Below, one piece after another: positions 51,751-62,788 of a DNA stretch of 64,000 nt. Source of the DNA: Sphingomonas adhaesiva (GTDB taxonomy: Bacteria > Pseudomonadota > Alphaproteobacteria > Sphingomonadales > Sphingomonadaceae). The stretch lies in NCBI RefSeq assembly GCF_036946125.1, contig NZ_JAQIJT010000002.1, positions 2,044,001-2,108,000 of the forward strand, in the 5' to 3' direction. The notes under the pieces are model-generated. The model did no database searches and was not told the origin of the DNA. It worked only from the letters and a program-made list of their open reading frames with translations. Both the position numbers and the translations under genes were made by a program. Numbering within the stretch: position 1 is the first letter of the stretch; every line of letters starts with the position of its first letter.

Positions 51751-52503
51751 TTAGCCCTCCTGGCCGTCGGTCGCGGTCGCGTCCGCCGAAGTCTCGGCCG
51801 GCGTATCCGCTGCGGTGTTGCTGTTGGCCGCCTGCTTCAGGCTGGCCGGGTACGGAGCGTCCGCGTGGCGATCGAGCTTGACCGCATCCTTCACGAACAG
51901 CCAGCCGCCCTTCGAACCGGGGACCGAACCCTTCACGAAGATCAGACCGCGCTCGACGTCGGTGCCGACGATCTCGAGGTTCTGCTGCGTGCGGTTCTTG
52001 TCGCCCATGTGGCCGGCCATCTTCTTGTTCTTGAAGACGCGACCCGGATCCTGGCGGTTGCCGGTCGAACCGTGCGAACGGTGGCTGACCGAAACGCCGT
52101 GCGTCGCGCGCAGACCGCCGAAGTTCCAGCGCTTCATGGCGCCGGCGAAGCCCTTGCCCTGCGTGCGACCCTGGATGTCGACGTACTGGCCGGCGACGAA
52201 ATGGTCCGCCGACAACTCGGCGCCGACGTCGAGGAGGTTGTCCTCGCTCACGCGGAACTCGTGGACGATCGCCTTGGGCTCCACCTCGGCCTTGCCGAAG
52301 TGGCCGCGCTGCGGCTTGGCGACATTCTTTGCCTTGGCGACACCGGCGCCAAGCTGGACGGCGGTATAGCCGTCACGATCCATCTCGCGGCGGGCGACGA
52401 CCTGAAGCGCCTCGATCTGCAGGACGGTGACCGGCACGTGCCGACCGTCATCCTGGAACAGGCGGGTCATCCCCATTTTCTTCGCGATCACGCCAGTACG
52501 CAT
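51751..52503 (-). CDS. rplC: 50S ribosomal protein L3
   Basis: A 250-residue protein starting MRTGVIAKKMGMTRLFQDDG with RTQGKGFAGAMKRWNFGGLR and GHMGDKNRTQQNLEIVGTDV, diagnostic of L3. The last 30 residues are a low-complexity Ala/Thr/acid tail (ANSNTAADTPAETSADATAT) beyond the usual end. The ATG at 52503 has AAGGAG about ten bases before it. Confidence 0.96.
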   Translation of the reverse strand: MRTGVIAKKMGMTRLFQDDGRHVPVTVLQIEALQVVARREMDRDGYTAVQLGAGVAKAKNVAKPQRGHFGKAEVEPKAIVHEFRVSEDNLLDVGAELSADHFVAGQYVDIQGRTQGKGFAGAMKRWNFGGLRATHGVSVSHRSHGSTGNRQDPGRVFKNKKMAGHMGDKNRTQQNLEIVGTDVERGLIFVKGSVPGSKGGWLFVKDAVKLDRHADAPYPASLKQAANSNTAADTPAETSADATATDGQEG

Positions 52504-52891
52504 GACCTCGTGCTCCTTGACAGAGGCACCCACGGGCCCATCCCATGGGTGCTTGTGACCACCGGCTCGCGCCGGCGATCGGTTCAGCCCGGAAATGCGA
52601 AGCGTGCCCCCGTCCCGGGCTGGGCGCTCCCCACGACGGGAAGCAGACGGGAGACGCTGTCCCGGCAGCCCGAAGGCGGCCGGCGGTATCTCTATTGTCG
52701 CCATGCCGGCGTCGTGGCCGGCATCTCATCGGGTCCGGCGATACGCCCGTTCCCGCAAAGATCCCGCCGGACGACGGGATGACGCGAAGGGGACGAGACT
52801 CACCCCTCGCGAGAAGCCGCGCGTTTAGGCCAACCTGTTGACGCAGTCAACAGGGACCCCGGCCTTCGCCGGGGCCAAAGGCAAGCTTGCT
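52504..52891 (-). other. Long rpsJ-rplC leader with hairpins and REP-like sequence
   Basis: This 388-base gap lies where the genes normally almost touch. After the rpsJ stop come three hairpins: 52882-52903 (arms CAAGCTTGC, covering the stop), 52857-52874 (CCCCGGC arms) and 52834-52854 (CCTGTTGAC arms). About 52700-52785 is a GC-rich REP-like stretch with GCCGGC inverted repeats. A further stem (GCACCCA arms, 52526-52552) is 25 bases from rplC. No gene is supported. It may be a regulatory leader for rplC onward. Confidence 0.6.
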
Positions 52892-53200
52892 TCAAGCAAG
52901 CTTGATCTCGACGTCAACACCGGCCGCCAGGTCGAGCTTCATCAGCGCGTCGACGGTCTGCGGGGTCGGCTGCACGATGTCGAGCATGCGCTTGTAGGTG
53001 CGCACCTCGAACTGCTCGCGCGACTTCTTGTCGATGTGCGGACCGCGGTTGACGGTGAACTTCTCGATGCGGGTCGGCAGCGGGATCGGGCCGCGGATGA
53101 GCGCGCCGGTACGGCGTGCGGTGTCGGCGATGTCGCCGGTCGCCTGGTCGAGCACGCGATGGTCGAACGCCTTCAGGCGGATGCGGATGTTGCTGTCCAT
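52892..53200 (-). CDS. rpsJ: 30S ribosomal protein S10
   Basis: A 102-residue protein starting MDSNIRIRLKAFDHRVLDQA, with GPIPLPTRIEKFTVNRGPHI and FEVRTYKRMLDIVQPTPQTV. In E. coli S10 is also NusE, a partner of NusB in antitermination. It follows tuf after 269 bases with a terminator-like structure. Confidence 0.97.
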   Translation of the reverse strand: MDSNIRIRLKAFDHRVLDQATGDIADTARRTGALIRGPIPLPTRIEKFTVNRGPHIDKKSREQFEVRTYKRMLDIVQPTPQTVDALMKLDLAAGVDVEIKLA

Positions 53201-53384
53201 ATTCCCTACCGATAACTGCGGTCACGACCCCGGCCGTTACCCCGGGCCGAAGACCGGAGACTCGCGCCGCAGGTGGAAGCACCGGCGGGATGAGATCCCC
53301 CTCGCAAGGCCTGGGCCTCCAAGGAAGAAACGGAGAAAGAGCCGCAACTCGAATTTCGAAGGGGCGCCAATAACGGCGCCCTCA

Positions 53385-53426
53385 TAAAAAGGCAACGCCC
53401 GCCGCACAAAAAACGTGCGGCGGGCG
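53385..53426 (-). terminator. Terminator-like hairpin after tuf
   Basis: Arms CGCCCGCCGCAC and GTGCGGCGGGCG (53396-53407 and 53415-53426) make a 12-base-pair stem with a T-rich seven-base loop on the minus strand, followed by TTGCCTTTTTATGAG. A second hairpin (GGGCCGCC arms, 53441-53458) lies between it and the tuf stop. It probably ends part of the str transcripts. Confidence 0.72.
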
Positions 53427-53469
53427 GAACCTTTTGCGGTGGGCCGCCGAGGCGGCCCGCCGGACCAGC

Positions 53470-54666
<1,197 letters not shown>

Positions 54667-54751
54667 TGTTTCCCTACCTTCTTGGATTCGTCTTCGCGAA
54701 CGGAGCCGCGCCAGAACGCGGCCCCATAGCGAACCGTTTTCGATATTGCTA

Positions 54752-54839
54752 CCCCGTCATGCCGGCCTTGAGCCGGCATCCCGCTTCTTTCGCCCACGAA
54801 GAGGAAGCGGGACCCCGGCTCGAGGCCGGGGTGACGGTC
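54752..54839. repeat. Sphingomonad-type REP composite between fusA and tuf
   Basis: Two linked inverted repeats: GCCGGC...GCCGGC at 54761-54778 and CCCCGGCTCGAGGCCGGGG near 54813-54831. CCCGTCATGCC at the left and GGGGTGACGG at the right give the unit opposing ends. The pattern matches intergenic repeats I recall as common in sphingomonad genomes. It can fold into hairpins in either strand. Confidence 0.65.
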
Positions 54840-54845
54840 ATCTCA

Positions 54846-56939
<2,094 letters not shown>

Positions 56940-56988
56940 GATCGTGGTCCTTGCGTTGGATTGTCTGCGCGCCCGGCGGACCGGGATA

Positions 56989-57222
56989 TTAGGGGAAGAA
57001 CAGCTTTGCGATCGCCGCACCTGCACCCAGCAGACCGGCGATGGCGATCAGGCCCTGGAACACCGTCGCAAACGGAACGGCCTTCGTTTCGGCGCCGACC
57101 TTGTTGGCCCCGGCCAGCAGCTTCCGCGTCTCCGCCGACATCTTCTCGACTTCCTCGATCGCGCGCACAATCCTCATGCGCTGCTCCTCGAAGTCGAGAT
57201 TGCCGGTCGGTTGGGTCGCCAC
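56989..57222 (-). CDS. Small coiled-coil, membrane-anchored protein in the str operon
   Basis: A 77-residue protein with an amphipathic helix (FEEQRMRIVRAIEEVEKMSA, heptad-like) and a C-terminal hydrophobic segment VFQGLIAIAGLLGAGAAIA, ending KLFFP. The start is GTG at 57222 because GGAGG lies eight bases before it; a TTG further up is also in frame. It sits between rpsG (29-base gap) and fusA (49-base gap) in the same direction, where E. coli has nothing. I do not recognise the family. Topology suggests a membrane-tethered coiled coil facing the cytoplasm. Confidence 0.65.
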   Translation of the reverse strand: MATQPTGNLDFEEQRMRIVRAIEEVEKMSAETRKLLAGANKVGAETKAVPFATVFQGLIAIAGLLGAGAAIAKLFFP

Positions 57223-57251
57223 TGGCCTAGCCTCCAAGCCTTATATAGCGC

Positions 57252-57722
57252 TTACCAGCGATAATGCGAGAACGCGCGGTTCGCTTCCGCCATGCGGTGC
57301 GTGTCCTCGCGCTTCTTCACCGCGTTGCCGCGGTTGTTGGCGGCATCCATCAGCTCGCCCGACAGGCGCGCCGACATGGTGTTCTCGCTGCGGCCGCGCG
57401 CCGCGGAGATCAGCCAGCGGATCGCCAGCGCCTGTGCACGCTCGGGACGCACCTCGACCGGCACCTGGTAGGTCGCACCGCCGACGCGGCGCGAACGGAC
57501 CTCGATGCCCGGCTTGATGTTGTTCAGCGCATCGTGGAACACGCCGATCGGCTCGCGCTTGGCGCGGGTCTCGACCGTGTTGAGCGCGGAATAGACGATG
57601 CCTTCGGCGACGGACTTCTTGCCGTCCAGCATCACCGAATTCATGAACTTGGAGAGAACCTCATCACCATAGACGGGGTCCGGCAGAATTTCCCGCTTTT
57701 CGGGGCGACGACGACGAGCCAT
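57252..57722 (-). CDS. rpsG: 30S ribosomal protein S7
   Basis: A 156-residue protein starting MARRRRPEKREILPDPVYGD with the conserved SRRVGGATYQVPVEVRPERA and REDTHRMAEANRAFSHYRW at the end. S7 nucleates assembly of the 30S head and is the autogenous repressor of the str operon in E. coli. Confidence 0.97.
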   Translation of the reverse strand: MARRRRPEKREILPDPVYGDEVLSKFMNSVMLDGKKSVAEGIVYSALNTVETRAKREPIGVFHDALNNIKPGIEVRSRRVGGATYQVPVEVRPERAQALAIRWLISAARGRSENTMSARLSGELMDAANNRGNAVKKREDTHRMAEANRAFSHYRW

Positions 57723-57784
57723 CTCAGATTTCCTTCTTGAACTTCAGCGAACCCGGAACACGTCCGGCGCTTACTCTGGCTGAA

Positions 57785-58156
57785 TTACTTCGGACGCTTC
57801 GCGCCGTACTTCGAGCGGCTCTGCTTGCGGTCCTTCACGCCCTGCGTGTCGAGGACGCCGCGCAGCACGTGGTAGCGCACGCCGGGAAGGTCGCGCACAC
57901 GGCCGCCGCGGATCAGCACCACCGAGTGCTCCTGCAGGTTGTGGCCTTCGCCCGGGATGTAGCTGATGACCTCGCGCTGGTTGGTCAGGCGGACCTTGGC
58001 CACCTTGCGCAGCGCCGAGTTCGGCTTCTTCGGGGTCGTGGTGTAGACACGGGTGCAGACGCCGCGCTTCTGCGGGTTCTGCTCCATCGCAGGAACCTTG
58101 CTCTTGGCCTTCTGCGGGTCGCGGCCCTTGCGGACCAGCTGGTTGATCGTCGGCAT
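57785..58156 (-). CDS. rpsL: 30S ribosomal protein S12
   Basis: A 123-residue protein starting MPTINQLVRKGRDPQKAKSK. The decoding-centre loops are wild type in appearance: TTTPKKPNSALRKVAKVRL and GRVRDLPGVRYH. Common streptomycin-resistance positions carry the usual lysines. First gene of the str operon, 140-160 bases behind a clear promoter. Confidence 0.97.
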   Translation of the reverse strand: MPTINQLVRKGRDPQKAKSKVPAMEQNPQKRGVCTRVYTTTPKKPNSALRKVAKVRLTNQREVISYIPGEGHNLQEHSVVLIRGGRVRDLPGVRYHVLRGVLDTQGVKDRKQSRSKYGAKRPK

Positions 58157-58315
58157 TGAAGCCTTCACCTTTCTTGAGGTTACTTTGCTGGAGCCATCAC
58201 AAGCTATACGGAATACGAAAAGGACCATCGGCCACCGTCGCCGGCGCCTTCGGCCCTTAATGCATCCAGCAATGTTCAAGCGTCGCGGCGGGAGTCGCTC
58301 CCGTCGGACCGGCGC

Positions 58316-58344
58316 GCTATACCTACCACCGCCCCCGCGGTCAA
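58316..58344 (-). promoter_or_regulatory. Sigma70-type promoter of the str ribosomal operon
   Basis: On the minus strand TTGACC (58339-58344) and TATAGC (58316-58321) are separated by exactly 17 bases. Initiation is expected near 58309, giving a leader of about 150 bases before rpsL. This is the best promoter match seen in the window. Confidence 0.75.
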
Positions 58345-58395
58345 TCCGCGCTACTTTTGGGGCCTTTGCAAAAAAGGTGCAACGGCACCCAGCCC

Positions 58396-58493
58396 ACGCC
58401 GTGCTCCTGCGCAGGCAGGAGCCCCAGGCCAGGCGGAACAACGCCTTATGGGACCTGCAACTCCGGGCTCCTGCCTGCGCAGGAGCACGGCGT
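58396..58493. repeat. Perfect 29-base inverted repeat upstream of the str promoter
   Basis: Arms 58396-58424 and 58465-58493 are exact reverse complements, separated by 40 bases. The core is GCTCCTGCGCAGGCAGGAGC, itself nearly palindromic. The right arm ends 20 bases from the DUF3140 gene's stop. It looks like a dispersed intergenic element; with no T-run, it is not a standard terminator. Confidence 0.8.
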
Positions 58494-58513
58494 CGCCTTT
58501 GACAAAGGTCCCG

Positions 58514-58858
58514 CTACTTTTCGGGGTCGTGGCCCCAGTTCATCAGCGAATAGCGCCAGTCGGAATGCGCCGCGTCCTTCTTCGGCCCGCCCTGCGCCAG
58601 ATGACGGTGCACATAGCTCACCACCTTCTTCATATGCGCATAATCGTCGTCGGTGAGATCGACCTTCTTCTTGCGCTTGATCGCGACGATGCGGCGGCCG
58701 GACTGGTGGCCGACGCTTTCACCCTTTCCGTCGCCGCCCTCGCCCTTCCAGCCGACCCGCTTGCTGTCGTCGGTGTCGAGCCACTTTTCCAGGTCGGCCG
58801 GCGCCATGTTGACCGCCTCGGCAAAGTCCTTCGCGATCGCATCGTGGTCGTCGGCCAT
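58514..58858 (-). CDS. DUF3140-type protein
   Basis: A 114-residue, highly charged protein (EAVNMAPADLEKWLDTDDSK; GHQSGRRIVAIKRKKKVDLT; DDDYAHMKKVVSYVHRHLAQ; ending SLMNWGHDPEK). This layout matches DUF3140, whose function is unknown; related proteins have been suggested to bind DNA, which I cannot confirm. No signal or membrane segment. It may run into the 29-base inverted repeat, and its transcription could continue toward rpsL. Confidence 0.8.
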   Translation of the reverse strand: MADDHDAIAKDFAEAVNMAPADLEKWLDTDDSKRVGWKGEGGDGKGESVGHQSGRRIVAIKRKKKVDLTDDDYAHMKKVVSYVHRHLAQGGPKKDAAHSDWRYSLMNWGHDPEK

Positions 58859-58894
58859 GCCCTGTCTCCTCTGCCCCGTCCAAAGCGCGAGCGG

Positions 58895-58917
58895 GCGACG
58901 GGTTCAATTCCCGTCGC
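58895..58917. other. tRNA T-arm-like hairpin
   Basis: GCGACGGG and CCCGTCGC close a seven-base loop TTCAATT, so the stretch reads exactly like a tRNA T-arm (GGGTTCAATTCCC). No acceptor partner, anticodon arm or CCA end is found around it. It may be a remnant of a tRNA 3' end or chance. Confidence 0.35.
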
Positions 58918-58938
58918 TTGCCGCTATCACGCGGCGCC

Positions 58939-60387
58939 ATGGCCCTCCCCCTCGAGCTCGATCGCCCCGCGCGTGCCGCCCTGCTGCTGGCGCTGGTCGC
59001 CGTCGCCGCGCGCATCGCGATGTGGGGAAACCCCGCGACCGGCTTCGACGAGCAATATTACCTGCTGGTCGGCGACCGGATGCTCCACGGCGCGCTGGTC
59101 TATGTCGACATCTGGGATCGCAAGCCGATCGGGCTGTTCCTGATCTTCGCCGCGATCCGCCTGCTGGGCGGCGACGGGGTGCTGCACTACCAGGTCGTCG
59201 CGACCCTCGCCGCCTGGGCGACCGCGTGCGTCCTCTACCGCGTGGCGCGGCGCGGCACCGGCGCGGCGGGGGCCCTCGCCGCCGGCGCCGCCTATCTGCT
59301 GTGGCTCGACTTCACCGAGGGGGAGGGCGGACAGTCCGCGGTGTTCTACAACCTGCCGATGGCGATCGCCGCGGCGCTGGTGCTGCGCCACGTGACCGGG
59401 CGCCCCCGCCGCCCGACCGCCGAGGGTGTCACCGCGATGCTGCTGGTCGGCATCGCGTTGCAGATCAAATATTCGGTGGTGTTCGAGGGCATGTTCTTCG
59501 GCCTCGCACTGCTCTGGACCGCATGGCGGCGGGGCACGCACCTGCCGGCGCTCGCCGGCCATGCGCTGGCGCTCGTCGCCGCGGCGCTGCTGCCGACCGC
59601 GATCGCGGTCGCGGCCTATTGGCGGGCGGGCGCGCTCGACGCCTTCGTGTTCGCCAATTTCCTGTCGATCCTGGGCAAGGAGGGCGGCGCGCTGGCGGAC
59701 AAGGCGACGGGCTGGCTGCTCGCGCTGGCGATCCTGGCGCCGCTGTGGATCGCCGCCTTGCTCGCGCCGCGCGGGGCGAACGCCGATCCGGCGCGGCGCT
59801 TTGCCTGGGGCTGGCTCGCCGCGGCGATCGTCGGGCTGATCCCGTTCGTCAACGGGCCCAATCCCAATGCGCTGCCGCCCGCGCTGCTGCCGCTGGCGCT
59901 GCTCGCCGCGCCGGGGCTGGACCGGCGGCCCGGGCGGACGCTGGCGCTGCTGGCCACGATCTTCGTCGTCGGACAGGTGGTGCTTCAGCTCAACACGCGG
60001 GTGAAGGGGACGCGCGCGCAGGCCTATGCCTTCGCCGCCGCCGCGACGCCGCGGCAGGGCTGCCTCTATGTCTATGACGGCTATCCGGTGCTGTACCATC
60101 TGACGCACACGTGCCTGCCGACGCGCTACGCCTTCCCCGGGCTGCTCAATACGCGGTCGGAGGACAATGCCGCGGCGCTGGGCGTGGATCCGGCCGCGGA
60201 GGTGCGCCGCATCCTGGCGACGCGGCCGGAGAAGATCGCCGACGTCCTGCCCGCGTTCGGCGGCGGCAACCCGCGCACCCGCGCGCTGGTCGAGGCGGCG
60301 CTGGCGCGGGACTACCGCGCGACGTTCGAGATGCGCACGGGCGGCGGGCGGCGGATCGTCTATACGCGGCGGGATGCGGTGCGGTAA
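58939..60387 (+). CDS. GT39/PMT-like membrane glycosyltransferase
   Basis: A 482-residue protein with about ten membrane segments. The first periplasmic loop has the family's acidic motif (GFDEQYYLLVGDRMLHG) and VYVDIWDRKPIGLFLIFA. Such enzymes use lipid-linked sugars to glycosylate lipid A, proteins or cell-wall polymers. A soluble C-terminal part (from about 365) contains LYVYDGYPVLYHLTHTCLPT. The ATG at 58939 places the first helix at the N-terminus; an in-frame TTG seven codons earlier is less likely. Substrate unknown. Confidence 0.75.
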   Translation: MALPLELDRPARAALLLALVAVAARIAMWGNPATGFDEQYYLLVGDRMLHGALVYVDIWDRKPIGLFLIFAAIRLLGGDGVLHYQVVATLAAWATACVLYRVARRGTGAAGALAAGAAYLLWLDFTEGEGGQSAVFYNLPMAIAAALVLRHVTGRPRRPTAEGVTAMLLVGIALQIKYSVVFEGMFFGLALLWTAWRRGTHLPALAGHALALVAAALLPTAIAVAAYWRAGALDAFVFANFLSILGKEGGALADKATGWLLALAILAPLWIAALLAPRGANADPARRFAWGWLAAAIVGLIPFVNGPNPNALPPALLPLALLAAPGLDRRPGRTLALLATIFVVGQVVLQLNTRVKGTRAQAYAFAAAATPRQGCLYVYDGYPVLYHLTHTCLPTRYAFPGLLNTRSEDNAAALGVDPAAEVRRILATRPEKIADVLPAFGGGNPRTRALVEAALARDYRATFEMRTGGGRRIVYTRRDAVR

Positions 60388-60410
60388 GTACCAAGCACCG
60401 CCCCCGCTCC

Positions 60411-60482
60411 CCGTTCGTGCTGAGCGAAGTCGAAGCACAGCCGCCGTCCCGCATGGCCTTCGACTTCGCTCAGGCTGAACGG
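60411..60482. repeat. Sphingomonad dispersed inverted repeat (CTGAGCGAAGTCGAAG type)
   Basis: The arms 60411-60436 and 60457-60482 are imperfect reverse complements sharing CTGAGCGAAGTCGAAG, with a 20-base loop. I recall this motif as very common between genes in sphingomonads. It sits between two convergent genes, where it can act as a bidirectional hairpin. Confidence 0.75.
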
Positions 60483-60495
60483 AGGTGGCGCCCCC

Positions 60496-61749
60496 TCACT
60501 CTACCCGCACGCCGCCCTTGATGACCGCGACCGGCCGCTCCAGCACCGTCACGTCCGCGGTCGGATCGCCCTTCACCGCGACCATGTCGCCCCAGCGGCC
60601 GACCGCGATCGCGCCGACGTCGTCGCGCCCCAGCGCCAGCGCCGCCTGCGAGGTGGCGGCACGGATCGCCTGAAGCGGGGTCATCCCCCATTGCACCATC
60701 TTCGCGAACTGCTTCGCATTGTCGCCGTGCGGATAGACGCCCGCATCGGTCCCGAACGTCATCGGCACGCCCATGCGCACCGCGCGCTGGAAGGTCTGGC
60801 GCTGCTTCAGCCCGATCGCCTTTTCCTTGTCGAGGCTCTCCTGCTCGGTGCCGTTCGCGGTCCCGGTCGCCAGGATGTAGTCGTCGTTGTAGATATCCAT
60901 GTCGAACCAGGTCCTGTGCTGGATCGCGAGCTTCATCGCCTCGTCGGAGGCCAGGCTGACATGCTCGATCGTGTCGATGCCGGCGACGATCGCGGCCTTG
61001 ATCCCCTCGTCGCCGTGCGCGTGCGCCGCGACCTTGAGGTGGAGCATGTGCGCCTCGTCCGCGATCGCCTTCATCTCCTCGACGCTCAGCTGCTGCCCGC
61101 CGACCGAATCGCCCAGCGAGAAGACGCCGCCCGTCGCGCAGATCTTGATGACCTGCGCGCCGTATTTGTGGAGCCAGCGCACCTTGGCGCGCGCTTCCGC
61201 AGGCGAGTTCACCACGCTGGGCAGCGTCTTGTCATAGGAGGGCGGCAGCGCATTGTCGTCGCAATGCCCGCCGGTCGCGCCGATCGCATAGCCCGCGGGG
61301 ACGATCCGCGGGCCGATCACCCAGCCGCCGTCGATCGCCTCCTTCAGCCCGACGTCCTGGAAATCCGCCGCGCCGACGTTGCGCACGGTGGTGAAGCCCG
61401 CGCGCAGCGTCTTCGCCGCATTGGCCACGCCCACCGCACCCCAGAAGCTGTCGGTATATTTCAGCGTCTGATAGCCGCCGATCTCCGCCAGACTGGTCAG
61501 GTGGACGTGCATGTCGATCAGCCCGGGCACCAGCGTCACGTCGCCCAGGTCGACGCGCTTCGCGTCCGCAGGGGCGTCGCCGCCGCCGGTGGAGACGATC
61601 TTCCCGTCGGTCACGACGATCGTCGGGCGATCGACCATGCGTCCGCTGTCGACGTCCAGCATCCGTGCCGCGGTGACCACGACCGTCTCCGCCGTCGCCG
61701 GCGCACTCCCCATCGCCAGCGCCATCAGCGCCCAGCCCGCTACCTTCAT
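60496..61749 (-). CDS. Secreted metal-dependent amidohydrolase family protein
   Basis: A 417-residue protein with a signal peptide (WALMALAMGSAPATA). Metal ligands of the amidohydrolase superfamily: DMHVH (81-83), the bridging lysine in VIKICATGG, HAHGDEG, IEHVS and FGTDAGVYPHG. This set fits the imidazolonepropionase-like/Xaa-Pro dipeptidase group, often exported peptidases or hydrolases of N-acyl amino acids in sphingomonads. The actual substrate is unknown. It is 55 bases after the LysR gene, in the same direction. Confidence 0.85.
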   Translation of the reverse strand: MKVAGWALMALAMGSAPATAETVVVTAARMLDVDSGRMVDRPTIVVTDGKIVSTGGGDAPADAKRVDLGDVTLVPGLIDMHVHLTSLAEIGGYQTLKYTDSFWGAVGVANAAKTLRAGFTTVRNVGAADFQDVGLKEAIDGGWVIGPRIVPAGYAIGATGGHCDDNALPPSYDKTLPSVVNSPAEARAKVRWLHKYGAQVIKICATGGVFSLGDSVGGQQLSVEEMKAIADEAHMLHLKVAAHAHGDEGIKAAIVAGIDTIEHVSLASDEAMKLAIQHRTWFDMDIYNDDYILATGTANGTEQESLDKEKAIGLKQRQTFQRAVRMGVPMTFGTDAGVYPHGDNAKQFAKMVQWGMTPLQAIRAATSQAALALGRDDVGAIAVGRWGDMVAVKGDPTADVTVLERPVAVIKGGVRVE

Positions 61750-61804
61750 GCCGTGATCCCCCGATGCCCGTGTGTCCGTGGCGGGGAACCATGGCGCGCG
61801 CGCG

Positions 61805-62692
61805 TCAGTCGCGCAACCGCTCGCTCAGGAACGCGATCAGCCGCTCGACCCGTGCCGGGCGCAGCGCGCTGGGCGGCGTCAGCAGATGGAGCCCGATGGG
61901 CGGAGGCGCCCATTCGCGCAGGATCTCCACCACCCGTCCGTCGCCCAGCGCATCGCCCAGGATGAACGCCGGCAGCCGTGCGATCCCCAGCCCCGCGACC
62001 AGCGCCGGCATCAGCGCGTCGCCGCTGTTCGCCGCCAGCGGCCCCTGCGCCTTGACCGACAGGTCGGTGCCGTCGCGCCCGCGGAAGCGCCACGGCCCGG
62101 TGACGTTGGTGTAGGACAGCAGGCGATGCTCCCCCAGCTGCGCGGGGTGCGTCGGCGTGCCGTGGCGCGCCAGATAGGCGGGGGCGGCGACCAGATGCGT
62201 CGCCACGCCGCACAATCGCCGCGCGCGCAGCGAACTGTCGGGCAGGTCCGCAATGCGCAGCGCGACGTCATACCCCTCCGCGACGATGTCGACCCGCGCA
62301 TCGGACAGGTGCAGCTCGATCTCCACCGCGGGATGCGCGACCAGGAACTCCGCCACCAGCGGCGCGACGTTGCTGACCCCGAAGGTCATCGGCGCCGCCA
62401 GCCGGACGCGTCCCGCCGGCGCGCTCGCCCCCTGCCGCGCGGCCTCCTCCGCCGCCTGCGCCTCGACGACGATGCGCGCGGCGTGCTCCGCCAGCGGCCG
62501 CCCCGCCTCGGTCAGCGCAAGCCGGCGCGAGGTGCGATGGAACAGCGACAGCCCCAGATGCGCTTCCAGCCGCGACACGCCCTTGGAGACCGTCGCCTTG
62601 CTGAGTCCGATCGCATCCGCCGCGCCGCTGAACGAGCGATGCTCCGCGACGGCAGCGAAGATCGCCCAGGCTTCCAGATCGGGTAACCGCAT
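61805..62692 (-). CDS. LysR-family transcription regulator
   Basis: A 295-residue regulator. The N-terminal helix-turn-helix is FAAVAEHRSFSGAADAIGLS followed by KATVSKGVSRLEAHLGLSLF, and the rest is the periplasmic-binding-like effector domain. It is divergent from pirin across 96 bases containing a 6-3-6 palindrome, the usual arrangement for a regulator of the neighbouring genes. The effector is unknown; a quinone or redox signal would fit the targets. Confidence 0.93.
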   Translation of the reverse strand: MRLPDLEAWAIFAAVAEHRSFSGAADAIGLSKATVSKGVSRLEAHLGLSLFHRTSRRLALTEAGRPLAEHAARIVVEAQAAEEAARQGASAPAGRVRLAAPMTFGVSNVAPLVAEFLVAHPAVEIELHLSDARVDIVAEGYDVALRIADLPDSSLRARRLCGVATHLVAAPAYLARHGTPTHPAQLGEHRLLSYTNVTGPWRFRGRDGTDLSVKAQGPLAANSGDALMPALVAGLGIARLPAFILGDALGDGRVVEILREWAPPPIGLHLLTPPSALRPARVERLIAFLSERLRD

Positions 62693-62710
62693 CGCGCGAT
62701 GCTATCGATC

Positions 62711-62725
62711 GAAACGATCCGTTTC
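62711..62725. promoter_or_regulatory. Probable LysR operator between lysR and pirin
   Basis: GAAACG-ATC-CGTTTC is a perfect 6-3-6 palindrome in the divergent intergenic region, flanked by further GATCGA and CGTTTCC sequence. It lies about 20 bases from the regulator start and 64 from the pirin start, suitable for autoregulation and activation. Confidence 0.55.
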
Positions 62726-62788
62726 AATCGTTTCCGTTTTCGCGCGACGCTCGCCGTCCTATCTCCGCTCCATCACAGGAGGCAGATC

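Noticed and set aside
58860..58940. A tRNA gene around the T-arm-like hairpin
   Set aside because: No acceptor partner, D-arm or anticodon arm at the required distances, and no CCA.
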